A stretch of DNA of 64,000 nt from Oopsacas minuta (taxonomy: Eukaryota > Porifera > Hexactinellida > Lyssacinosida > Leucopsacidae). The stretch spans positions 279,450 through 343,449 of the forward strand of contig JAKMXF010000313.1 of the NCBI GenBank assembly GCA_024704765.1, in the 5' to 3' direction. The translations under genes were made by a program, and so were the position numbers. Below are positions 54,701 to 63,426 of the stretch, piece by piece. Below the pieces are notes generated by a model. That model was not told where the DNA came from. It searched no databases and saw only the letters and a list, made by a program, of their open reading frames with translations. Every line of letters starts with the position of its first letter. Within the stretch, counting starts at the first letter, position 1.

Positions 54701-57700
54701 GAATCAATTATTCCTGCTGGGTCCCTAACTTCTTATTTCTTCTCTCCTCAATTCGGCTATAAGTTGAGATACGTCACAGAACGCGAATACAATCTTAATC
54801 TCACTGAGGAAGTTATTCAGTTCTATCGCGATAATGATGTTAAGAACACATTTCTCTGGTTAAGAAGTCAAATAAAAAGTGTAAAGGGTGACCAACATGT
54901 TGATTACGATAGGGTTAGCATAGACCTGAACAGATTCAAAAGGACCATTTTAAGAATTGATCGTCATCCCAAGATCAATAAAATGAACTTCCTTACAGCT
55001 GAAATATTCGTTAAGAATGTTTCTATTGAAGAGACAGCTTACTTTGATATATACGAATCTGATCAGCCAGGGGATCTCTTTACGAGTGAGTTTGAAGATT
55101 CTGAGTTACTTGAAGAATTGCCAAGTGATGATGAGGATGATAGAGATGTGTTACCGATTGTTTTTGACACACCCCTCGAAGCTCTGGAGGGATTTGCTAA
55201 GAGAGGAGATTGTCTAAAGTTTAGAGAAGTGTTTGAAAGTATAACTAATTCAGAAGATAATATTCCCAGCTCCAGATTATTAATAAAAGCATTCTTATCT
55301 TTAATCGCGAATATGGTAGTTAGATATTCTCACAAGAGCTCTATAGAGTTACTTAAAGCTTCAGAATTACATAGGAATGCAGGAGCAAAGGATGAATGGC
55401 CAAATATACAAACAACAGCACAAGCAAAAGAACCCAAACCACAAACTTGGCCAACTGTACAAACTAATGAACAGAAATTACAAACATCACCAGCATCAGA
55501 ACCAAAAGTACAAGAACTACATGCATCACCAACAATACAAACAATACCGACTGTACAAAATAATATACAAAGCACAGGACCACATGTACAACCTGGTCCA
55601 AAAATAATAACAGGACTAGATCTACCAACTCCACAACATGCAGGAACTAAAATGGTAAAAGATTATGTGAAGATATTCGTATCTATAGAGAATATGTTGA
55701 ACTCCTTACACATCACTTTTACCAGTCCGAAAGATTTGTTAGTCCTCTACTCTTATCTCAGTAGACTTCATCTCTATGATATCATTAACAAACATATAAT
55801 TACTTCGCTTGATAAAATCGAAATATCTACTCACGCTCAATACTTTGACTGTGTATTCAATTGGGAGTTGTGGTGCTTCTTGTCATTGTCTGTCTCTCAT
55901 CAGTTATCAAACAGACTATACACACTATATCTTACATTAGAAGATACTGATAGATCAGTAAATAATGAGGTTACAATTCCCAGCAGTTTACAAGAACTGT
56001 CTGTCACTTGCAATGATCCCCCGCCAGTTGATCACACACAGCTAAAGCGCTACAAGTGCTACTTTGCGCACTTAATGCTAAATCACCTGCTAGCTGAGTC
56101 TCCAGGACAGGAAGAGTATGCTAAGGTTAAAGATACAGAGAACAGTGTGTGTAAGCTTAGAGTACTTCCCGCTAAGAGAGAGGTAACTGTAAGCACAGAT
56201 CTACAGAGCAGCAGTGAGGAAGATATTGAGGATACAACTGCTGTAGTGGAACAAGTGAAAAGCAAGAAAAAGTGTAAACCCTGGAAAGCCTGTTTCTCTC
56301 GACTGAACCAAGTTACATCTAGTAAGTTCTCAAATGGTTCCTATGTTAAGATTCGTTTCTTAGCGTTGTCTACTTCTACTCATTCTAGCGAGCCCATTGC
56401 ATTAGGTCGTATCTCGCAGTACTCTTGGAGTCCTGCTAGCATTACAGTTGACATCCTAGAACCTGTCCCTGACTGTCTCAAGAGATCAGCTGATCTGAAG
56501 AAAGGGTTCTGGGCGCTCACTCTACTCGGCAATGTCACCAGCTTTAAGAGATCGAGTAAAGCACTTCAGTCCTTATATACCCCAGGAATTGTATCAATCC
56601 TCATCTCCCCAGAGGCTTTTCCTCCTAACATAATCCAGCAAGAGAATACTATAGACATTTCAATCCAACAACCTGAAGCTGTTCTTGAATCTGTAAAGAG
56701 AGATAATCCGTATACTTCATTTCCTGGCTGTAATGCCTGTGAGCATAGAGCTAGCCTCAATCAGAGTCAAGAGAATGCTATCCATGCATCTCTGAAACAA
56801 CGATTAACTCTGATACATGGACCTCCAGGCACTGGAAAGACTTTTGTTGCAGCTGAAATTGTCCATCAGATGAGTCATATGGAAGATAAATCTAAAATAT
56901 TAGTAGCTGCTGAAACAAATAACGCAGTGGACAATCTCACACGGAAACTTGTAGATCTGGGAATGCTAGTTGTACGCGTTGGGAAGAGGAATACAATATC
57001 AAAGGATCTACACGAACACTCATTAGATCACCAGGTAGAGATGAAACGAGTTGAGCTGGGCGAGAGTAAGAAGGGAGAGTTTCAATCTCCAAAGCTTAAG
57101 AAAGAAATCCTCAATGCTGCTGAAATAATAGCAACAACCTGTACAGGAGCTGGAGATAGTGATCTAAAAACAATTAAATTCTCTTATATTCTTATTGACG
57201 AAGCTACTCAAGCTATTGAACCAGTATCTCTTATATCCATAGCTAAGTCATGTGACAAGCTAATCCTTATTGGGGATCCTAAACAGCTGGCTCCGACGTT
57301 ACCAGAAAAACATGATCAACGAGAAAATATTCCTGAGGGTACGCCCCCTTATGATGCTCTGAGTGTTACTCTATTCCACAGACTCTGTACGAAGTTAGAG
57401 CCGATATTCTTGGACGAGCAACATCGTATGCACCCTGCTATCGCCGAATTTCCTTCTATGATGTTCTACGCAGGTAAATTGAGGACAGCTGTTAAGGAAA
57501 AGGACAGGATACCTCCTAATGTTCAGTTTCTTTCTCCGAACAAACCGATTATTTTTATCAATGCTGAAACTCCAGAATATCGAGCAGGCACTTCTTGGAA
57601 GAATCCCGGAGAAGCTGAATTAGTAGTAAAGATAATCAAACAGCTGATGGCTACTAGTGAGTGTACAGTATCAGATATTGGTGTCATTACTCCTTACACA

Positions 57701-58276
57701 GGTCAAGTTAGGTGCATTAGAGACGGGCTAGATAATATTAAGGTGGAAGTTAACTCTATAGACGGCTTTCAAGGCAAGGAAAAAGAAATAATCGTATTTA
57801 GCACAGTACGAAACACTAAGGGTAGTGAATTAGCGTTCATAAAGGATCATCACAGAATAAATGTTCTTCTAACCAGAGCTAAACGAGCTCTCATTGGAAT
57901 TGGGAATCAAAACACGCTAAGTAGATCTGAGATTTGGGATAAGTGGACTAGATTATACCTTAGGACTAATAGTGAATACGGCAATGGTCACATTGAGCCA
58001 CAATCCAAAGAAGATAATAAACAGAATGCACCGTTTGATGCCGCCAATACTACTAAGCCTAAGGTTGGCAAACCTCCTCAAATGCATACCTACTCTAGAA
58101 ACAAGTCTGATAACTACAACCCTACCAGAGAAAGAGATCACACAGACCACCTGTATAAGCACTCAGATCGAGTCACAACAATCAATTTGACTCCAAAAAA
58201 AAAAATTTCACAGAAAAAGAGGAAATATGGTGGAACAGGCAAACCTGAAAATATTGATTCTTCTGAGAAGGATTGA
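51764..58276 (+). CDS. three-domain fusion: P-loop NTPase, cellular RNA-dependent RNA polymerase, UPF1-like SF1 helicase
   Basis: A 2170-residue single-exon protein. (1) Residues 1-180 are a small P-loop NTPase with Walker A GASSVGKT (8-15) and DRGPDP near 88, resembling AAA_28/NadR-type kinases. (2) Residues about 200-900 are a eukaryotic RDR-type polymerase: FTDGCGFV, VFQIRFQGFKGIL, KNPCYLLGDVRVLKAVD, HLVDCIVFPVKGVRPH and the catalytic DLDGD at 644-648 (metal-binding D644, D646, D648). A 9-residue tandem repeat (776-820) and a Q/P/T-rich linker (about 1215-1285) follow. (3) Residues about 1660-2060 are an SF1 helicase: Q-motif LNQSQENAI, GPPGTGKT (1686-1693), DEATQ (1812-1816), GDPKQLAPT (from 1837), DEQHRMHP (1884-1891), DGFQGKEKE and LLTRAKRAL. 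The tail is basic (PKKKISQKKRK), a likely nuclear signal. All catalytic motifs are intact. A role in small-RNA amplification is inferred from RDR and Hrr1/ZNFX1 relatives. Confidence 0.93.
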   Translation: MSKIILCGASSVGKTTLSNDWCKRNKEYAQIQEVARDVMTEKGITRDHMTKSLRTDKKLFFDLQKSIFVEQNKRETSLGDTQFISDRGPDPLVYTFLEDEDEAHALFEHGAVEGCFNLYRKSLVVLLCPLDNSVDDGFRLVQSTEEQYQFTDGLHRVLQKYNVPYITMNERDREKRLEILKLAVRGQLPISADQFKAQLRLTFYMDREATKNDRYYPPCLPMIKQGKEARIRTFDINPNDILLTRPPMDNYQTNRMVDRYGEDNFVLIQFHRKLSESYIREVLQKGIYVNGDEYQFLGCSSTGLKVKKCYFLKGNVKHIEDVLLECGNFLKINMVSKRLKRISLLFSVAINTGVIVPDNKVKVIDDIENKEGNFTDGCGFVGLALAEKLAKASNATINSPEDKVPAVFQIRFQGFKGILIKSPHIDKDSIQVRKSMQKFFPGTDPFQEVWVCKHSRPNSYGHLNIQFIVLLSGLGIADEVFLKKQEEFFSVVENMLVKREYAIKLLNWRDYPDVAMFVARCTSNEEMKNNVSVQNTLKFIRTKLIDKMDKLSIPVIKSRTLFGVCDPLGLMQYGECFVRISVNGSPQTLQHGMSVTVGKNPCYLLGDVRVLKAVDYPELNHLVDCIVFPVKGVRPHSVEIAGSDLDGDEYFVCWDAALIPRRIVAPYSYPSIDAPPSDKVTRAMMIDYFSSMTDMMGKINNCFQYWADTVGPGCKECEELGAWFSRSVDSSKTGDKVRLPNYLKPPRNNPPQEVAEKVWVKMKNLALKRKKLLTKEITDDALNQEITDDALNQEITDDALSQEITDDALSQEITDDALTKQSSISAIPEDFITNLLQDNDRGISEYKVFCLMYKWCDSLQLNDADKLEKIRTLSDYINFGKLTMKERIEAIQLGVPRAKVMNALNKSKLLNKQMLKSFYFDLPSCGWKFYLRESSADFDWRHLFRAINGYPESLLILQLQDGHIQYRLGFHFIGPFKEGESIIPAGSLTSYFFSPQFGYKLRYVTEREYNLNLTEEVIQFYRDNDVKNTFLWLRSQIKSVKGDQHVDYDRVSIDLNRFKRTILRIDRHPKINKMNFLTAEIFVKNVSIEETAYFDIYESDQPGDLFTSEFEDSELLEELPSDDEDDRDVLPIVFDTPLEALEGFAKRGDCLKFREVFESITNSEDNIPSSRLLIKAFLSLIANMVVRYSHKSSIELLKASELHRNAGAKDEWPNIQTTAQAKEPKPQTWPTVQTNEQKLQTSPASEPKVQELHASPTIQTIPTVQNNIQSTGPHVQPGPKIITGLDLPTPQHAGTKMVKDYVKIFVSIENMLNSLHITFTSPKDLLVLYSYLSRLHLYDIINKHIITSLDKIEISTHAQYFDCVFNWELWCFLSLSVSHQLSNRLYTLYLTLEDTDRSVNNEVTIPSSLQELSVTCNDPPPVDHTQLKRYKCYFAHLMLNHLLAESPGQEEYAKVKDTENSVCKLRVLPAKREVTVSTDLQSSSEEDIEDTTAVVEQVKSKKKCKPWKACFSRLNQVTSSKFSNGSYVKIRFLALSTSTHSSEPIALGRISQYSWSPASITVDILEPVPDCLKRSADLKKGFWALTLLGNVTSFKRSSKALQSLYTPGIVSILISPEAFPPNIIQQENTIDISIQQPEAVLESVKRDNPYTSFPGCNACEHRASLNQSQENAIHASLKQRLTLIHGPPGTGKTFVAAEIVHQMSHMEDKSKILVAAETNNAVDNLTRKLVDLGMLVVRVGKRNTISKDLHEHSLDHQVEMKRVELGESKKGEFQSPKLKKEILNAAEIIATTCTGAGDSDLKTIKFSYILIDEATQAIEPVSLISIAKSCDKLILIGDPKQLAPTLPEKHDQRENIPEGTPPYDALSVTLFHRLCTKLEPIFLDEQHRMHPAIAEFPSMMFYAGKLRTAVKEKDRIPPNVQFLSPNKPIIFINAETPEYRAGTSWKNPGEAELVVKIIKQLMATSECTVSDIGVITPYTGQVRCIRDGLDNIKVEVNSIDGFQGKEKEIIVFSTVRNTKGSELAFIKDHHRINVLLTRAKRALIGIGNQNTLSRSEIWDKWTRLYLRTNSEYGNGHIEPQSKEDNKQNAPFDAANTTKPKVGKPPQMHTYSRNKSDNYNPTRERDHTDHLYKHSDRVTTINLTPKKKISQKKRKYGGTGKPENIDSSEKD
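54089..54223 (+). repeat. in-frame 27-bp tandem repeat inside the fusion gene (5 units)
   Basis: Five nearly identical 27-bp units encode EITDDALNQ, EITDDALNQ, EITDDALSQ, EITDDALSQ and EITDDALTK. Identity at silent positions shows recent expansion. The acidic repeat lies in a linker inside or just after the polymerase core. Confidence 0.97.
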
Positions 58277-60214
58277 GCTTATATGTGAAGTAGGCTGCTG
58301 ATATATTACACAGTAAGGGATATTTGATATACCCAATATTTGTATACTTATTGTAAGTTCTATAGTTATATAATATGAACATGATGGCTAGTATATATAC
58401 TTATGAGAGTCTTGTTCCGTAGTTTTTGTCCCAAAGCAGAACGATGCATCTAACCGACAAAAATTTATAATCAAAAATTTTTCAATGAATAACCAGCAGC
58501 TTATAGTCTGTTTACCAAAGTATCAAAGTTCCATTATTCCAGTATTCATACACTTACACCTGGGAAATAATTGGTTATCAAAAAAATAAATGTCAAGCCG
58601 ACAGAATGGGAGTGTAACTCGGAACATTTTTCTACCCAACAAACCAGATTTGTCGTTGGATTCAAATGATTAAACACATTTGAAGTATCGGAGTAATTTT
58701 TTTATTTTTAGACATTACCCCTTGAATTTTCGCTTAAAAATGTTTGATCCCCATTCCCCAGAATATGTGCTGAATTTATCACATCCTTGCCTGTATCACC
58801 CAGATTATTGGTTGTACCCCAAGGAATTTTGGCAGCACTTCCTGTCAGATGTGCAGCTCCCGAAAATTAGAGTGAACACTGGAGTAGAGGTGTGGAATAT
58901 TATTACTCATACAATAAAGTATTTGATGAAATTGTAAAGTAAAGTTAGATTGTGACAAATCACCAAAAAGTTATGAAATTTACAATACTCTATACTCATA
59001 TGCTAACTTCACTCCTAAATGTATTATAGTAATGGGTATATTCGAAATTGTTATTTTTTCTTGGAGTGTTTGTAGTTCTTAGCATTTTGCAAATTGTTAA
59101 TGTATAAATCATGCGAGATTTTCTTTTAGGAAAGATTCCTGGTGTGTTTGGAATTCATTCATTAAATTTGAACATCATCAGTCTTGAGTCTTAAATCAAT
59201 CATTGAAATTAATTCGAATCTTTGATTTTTGAGTCAATATGTACAGCCACTTCTTTCAAAAGACTGTTTTTCAATGATAATAGATGTAATTGAATATATG
59301 AATTTGTAAGAAAATTTCATCTGTAAAACCAAAATAATTCAATTCACAATTACGATAAATACGTGTTTTTCTCCAAATTTAGCACAGAATTGAGATTCAA
59401 GAAAATATATCGTAGAATTCCGCATTTTAATATACTAAGAGGTAAATGTCAGTGTTTGAGGCATAATTTTCTCTAAAGTATGTCCCATTCCCCACTCCCC
59501 GCTTATAGGGTTCCCCGTTTATGACCCTACTTATAGATTCTACTTTATATTGGATGTATTGTACATATTTATACGCACAAATTTTATTCCTGTGCAATGG
59601 ATAATTGCTCCCAATTTTATTTTAGGGGAAACGTCATTTCCCCCCTGGATTATAGGTCAAATCCCGGGATAATCCAGGGATCCCTGGATGGTTGGCAAGT
59701 ATGCAATATAAAGGTAGCGAGTATATTCTGTCCTAGCCCACTTCATATCCGGGGGATATATTCTGGGCTAGCCCATTTCATAATCATACCGGGTATATTC
59801 AAGGAAGGGATATAATCTCAGTTATTACACCGGATATAAGAACATTATGCATGGTTGTCAACTTTTGTAAATATCTATCCGTGAGCTTTCTTTAGGAACA
59901 GTTGAATTTCTCAAGTTTTCAAAATGAAATGGATGGCTAGTAGGAATTCTACCCGCCATAATATCTTATTAGTGTGTATTTCGTATGAATCACTGAAATA
60001 AATTCAATTCCCCAGAAAAATCAAAGTGACTTTGTGTTCAAATTCGTGAGACTTGACAGCTATGATTATGTCCAGTTCCCTACTATGTTCTTTTAACCGA
60101 CATCTACTGTATTCAAGATCACCCTTCGGCTGGATAACAACCGCCCTCTAGCCAATAAAGGAGATCGAAAATTAGAGATGTACATGTATACTAATTTGAC
60201 ATCTTGATTACAAT
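58277..60214. other. gene-free stretch
   Basis: A 65-codon ATG ORF at 58740-58937 has a protein-like composition but no recognised family and may be chance. GC-rich repeat debris lies at 59485-59820, with repeated CCTAGCCCA / GCTAGCCCA and GGGATAATCCAGGGATCCC. Nothing else is identified. Confidence 0.35.
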
Positions 60215-61243
60215 CAACGTGAAATGTCATAATAAATGCTTAAAGTGAAAATAAAATGTCAGAAAGGATGTGGAGAGGTTTACAAAATGTGACACAATAG
60301 ATCCCAGAAATAGTGTCCTTTCCGAAATCAAAGGTGCGAGTAATGTAGAAAAGTAAAAGCTAACAGAACAAACGAACACGCTAGAATTTGTCTAGACAAT
60401 CCAGATGGTGGTGTTACATGTCCTTATGAGGAAGTGAGTTGTGAGACAATTGAAACAGCAAGAAAGGACGTGGACACAAATATAACTCAGAATATGATTA
60501 GTCACCAGAAATTATTGCTACATGAATTAAATCAGCTGAGAATTGGTAGCGAACAGCTGAGTTACAAAATGGATAAGAAGGGATTTGAAACAACAAACAA
60601 ACCAACCAATTTGTATAGAAATGATACAAATAATAACAAGACTATATCGATTTGTTAGCACTAGTTATCATGGTATAGCTATTCTAATCCCTCTCCTACT
60701 TATGGAGAGAGATAGGAGAACGAACTGTCTATGCAGTCACATGAACAGTCTATACAGTCACATGAACTATCTGTACAGTCACATGAACAGTCTATACAGT
60801 CACATAAACAGTCTATACAGTCACATGAACTATCTATACACTCACATGAACAGTCTATACAGTCACATAAACAGTCTATACAGTCACATGAACTATCTAT
60901 ACACTCACATAAACAGTCTATACAATCAACCAAACAGTCTATACAATCTACCAAACCTTATACACTTCTATCTACAATACAATTGGAATGGAAGATTAAA
61001 GGTGTTAAACAAAATATAGAGAACAAAGGGAATACTCTCAGTGATCCATTCTATGTAGGTTTATACAAGTGTCAGGGCTATATTGAATGGAATTGTTTGA
61101 ATGCAGATAAAGTAGGTGTTTTCATTTGTATTATGAAAGGAGCTTATGATGATAAACTACACTGGCTTATCAGATACAAATATACATTAATTCTACTCAA
61201 TCACATTAACATTAATAATAATTATGAAACACTACTCAAGTAA
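60215..61243 (+). pseudogene. TRAF-like gene relic (TRAF zinc finger, repeat-expanded stalk, MATH domain)
   Basis: Reading one frame from about 60257 gives CQKGCGEVYK, CRKVKANRTNEHARIC and VTCPYEEVSCE, typical TRAF-type zinc-finger remnants. A helical stretch (ISHQKLLLHELNQL) follows, then a 7-residue tandem repeat (QSHEQSI type). The C-terminal segment resembles a MATH/TRAF domain (WKIKGVKQNI, DPFYVGLYKCQGYIEWN, GVFICIMKGAYDDKLHWLIRYKYTLILLNH). About six in-frame stops (three before 60345, at 60656-60658, and two before 60731) break it, while the frame is otherwise kept. So it is a pseudogene or gene fragment; the last 170 codons are open and could still be expressed. Confidence 0.65.
60729..60955. 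repeat. 21-bp tandem repeat array (about 11 units)
   Basis: Units follow CAGTCACATGAACAGTCTAT with alternating variants (AACTATCTA, AAACAGTCT, CACTCACAT). A higher-order 63-bp pattern is visible. The array is open in more than one frame because 21 is a multiple of three and the unit lacks stops in those frames. It encodes the heptad-like stalk of the TRAF relic. Confidence 0.93.
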
Positions 61244-61911
61244 CTAAGGAAGATTTGGAGATTTATTCTAATAGCTTCAGGAGACCTACTCAGCTGAGAA
61301 ATGATGAAGGTTTTGGATCTTCTTCATTAATTTCAAACACTGTAATATTAGAAGCTAATATTGTAAAGACAGCATAACTCTTCTAATTAAAATAGAATTA
61401 TTACCAGCATTATAACTTTATTTGTATTTTTGTTTACTCTTTACTCAGAACGTATTTACCTAAACATTAGTTTATTGATTATTCCCATTATTTACAACTA
61501 ACATCTATTATTTCCTTTTCGCTACAAAGCTTGGTTTACAACTTGTCGATTCTCAATACGACTTCTTGAGATGCGAAGGAAATTTGGTTGGATTATTGGA
61601 TGATATTCATTTGTGTCCTAATCTATATGCGTGGAATTCCAGTGTTGGAGCTGTTGTTGCATATCAGAAAAACGTCTTAACCTGTCCTCTATGATTTGTC
61701 CCCACTTGAGCGAAACCCACTTGAGTGAAATCCATTAAGCCAATTATTTACTGTTTAATAAATGAATTATTTTAATAAGATTCAAAACAAGTACATAAAT
61801 GAAATGTAAGAATATTAATCACAGAGAAAATATTTGTTGGTTGTGCAATATTATGAGCAACTCCGGTTAAATATTCATCAGCACTCTTCTGTCCCAAGTT
61901 AAAAGATACGG
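61244..61911. other. gene-free spacer
   Basis: A roughly 55-codon open stretch ends at 61694 (GLQLVDSQYDFLRCEGN...AVVAYQKNVLTCPL) with no recognised family and no clear start. Nothing else is seen. Confidence 0.25.
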
Positions 61912-61937
61912 ATACCGACAATTCGCACCTAATTTGA

Positions 61938-62645
61938 TTGGGCCTACTGTATCCACTTGCCCAGCCTCAACAGATGCTCCTGGACTTTGAGAAGGGCCCG
62001 ATTACCAGCTTTGAGCATGTCTGGCCTAACACAGTAGTGAAGTGCTGCTTCTTCCACCTCACACAGAATATCTGGCGACATGTGCAGTCTGTAGGGCTGC
62101 AGTCTGCCTACACACATGACGAAGAGTTGGCTATGTGCATCCGGAGGATACCAGCCCTTGCTTTTGCCCGACCAGCAGACGTACACGATCTGTTTGATCA
62201 AGTGGCAATGGACCTCCCCCTTACGTCTGAGATAGGCGAACTAGTCGACTACTTTGAGAGGACGTATATCGGTCGCACGCTAGCCAGTGGATACCATGTA
62301 GCGGCGACGTTCCCCATCGACCTGTGGAACTACCACCTCAGCACGCCCTTCGGGCTCCCCCGTACAACCAACGCCGTGGAGGCATGGCACCACAGCTTCA
62401 ATGCCACTGTCGGCTGCCATCACCCCACCATATGGAAGTTCCTCCTAGCCCTCAAGCGTGAGCAGGGCCTAGTGGAGGTGCGGCATACTAACTACCTCGT
62501 TGGCAAGCCACCAACCAAGCGAAGGCGGTCCCAACAGAGTGAGGAAGCGTTGAAGACTCTAGTTCGTGAATATTATTCTCAAGATCGTTCTAAAATGGAG
62601 TTCTTGCAGGGTGTAGCACATCATTTCAGTCTGGGAGCCGATTAA
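61938..62645 (+). pseudogene. MULE transposase C-terminal fragment, left arm
   Basis: A 235-codon open frame with no upstream ATG; its 5' edge is the palindrome boundary. It covers the end of the MULE catalytic domain: MLLDFEKGPI, then VKCCFFHLTQNIWRHVQ with the C/H motif, AFARP, and TTNAVEAWHHSFNATVGCHHP. The N-terminal catalytic part and zinc finger are absent, so it is not functional alone. The codon usage is GC-rich compared with all resident genes. Confidence 0.85.
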
Positions 62646-62713
62646 CATGTTAATCTAAAGGATTATCTAGCCCTCAAATACATTGATTAGAGATAATCCT
62701 TTAGATTAACATG

Positions 62714-63421
62714 TTAATCGGCTCCCAGACTGAAATGATGTGCTACACCCTGCAAGAACTCCATTTTAGAACGATCTTGAGAATAATATTCACGAACTAG
62801 AGTCTTCAACGCTTCCTCACTCTGTTGGGACCGCCTTCGCTTGGTTGGTGGCTTGCCAACGAGGTAGTTAGTATGCCGCACCTCCACTAGGCCCTGCTCA
62901 CGCTTGAGGGTTAGGAGGAACTTCCATATGGTGGGGTGATGGCAGCCGACAGTGGCATTGAAGCTGTGGTGCCATGCCTCCACGGCGTTGGTTGTACGGG
63001 GGAGCCCGAAGGGCGTGCTGAGGTGGTAGTTCCACAGGTCGATGGGGAACGTCGCCGCTACATGGTATCCACTGGCTAGCGTGCGACCGATATACGTCCT
63101 CTCAAAGTAGTCGACTAGTTCGCCTATCTCAGACGTAAGGGGGAGGTCCATTGCCACTTGATCAAACAGATCGTGTACGTCTGCTGGTCGGGCAAAAGCA
63201 AGGGCTGGTATCCTCCGGATGCACATAGCCAACTCTTCGTCATGTGTGTAGGCAGACTGCAGCCCTACAGACTGCACATGTCGCCAGATATTCTGTGTGA
63301 GGTGGAAGAAGCAGCACTTCACTACTGTGTTAGGCCAGACATGCTCAAAGCTGGTAATCGGGCCCTTCTCAAAGTCCAGGAGCATCTGTTGAGGCTGGGC
63401 AAGTGGATACAGTAGGCCCAA
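62714..63421 (-). pseudogene. MULE transposase C-terminal fragment, right arm
   Basis: Mirror copy of the left-arm fragment, identical in protein except Thr for Ala in the stretch KFLL(A/T)LKREQG. The same 5' truncation is present at the palindrome edge. Confidence 0.85.
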
Positions 63422-63426
63422 TCAAA

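Noticed and set aside
51764..58276. Viral RNA polymerase integrated in the genome
   Set aside because: The DLDGD motif and surrounding blocks are those of cellular QDE-1/RDR enzymes, which are unrelated to the palm-type polymerases of RNA viruses.
58740..58937. 65-codon ORF with protein-like composition
   Set aside because: No recognised domain and no supporting signal; mentioned in the spacer entry but not called as a gene.
60700..60954. Cysteine-rich small protein on the antisense strand of the 21-bp array
   Set aside because: A by-product of a repeat unit lacking stops in several frames; no start context or independent evidence.
60729..60955. Regular 21-bp repeats considered as a CRISPR array
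   Set aside because: Units are contiguous with no unique spacers, and they encode a heptapeptide repeat within a eukaryotic TRAF relic.
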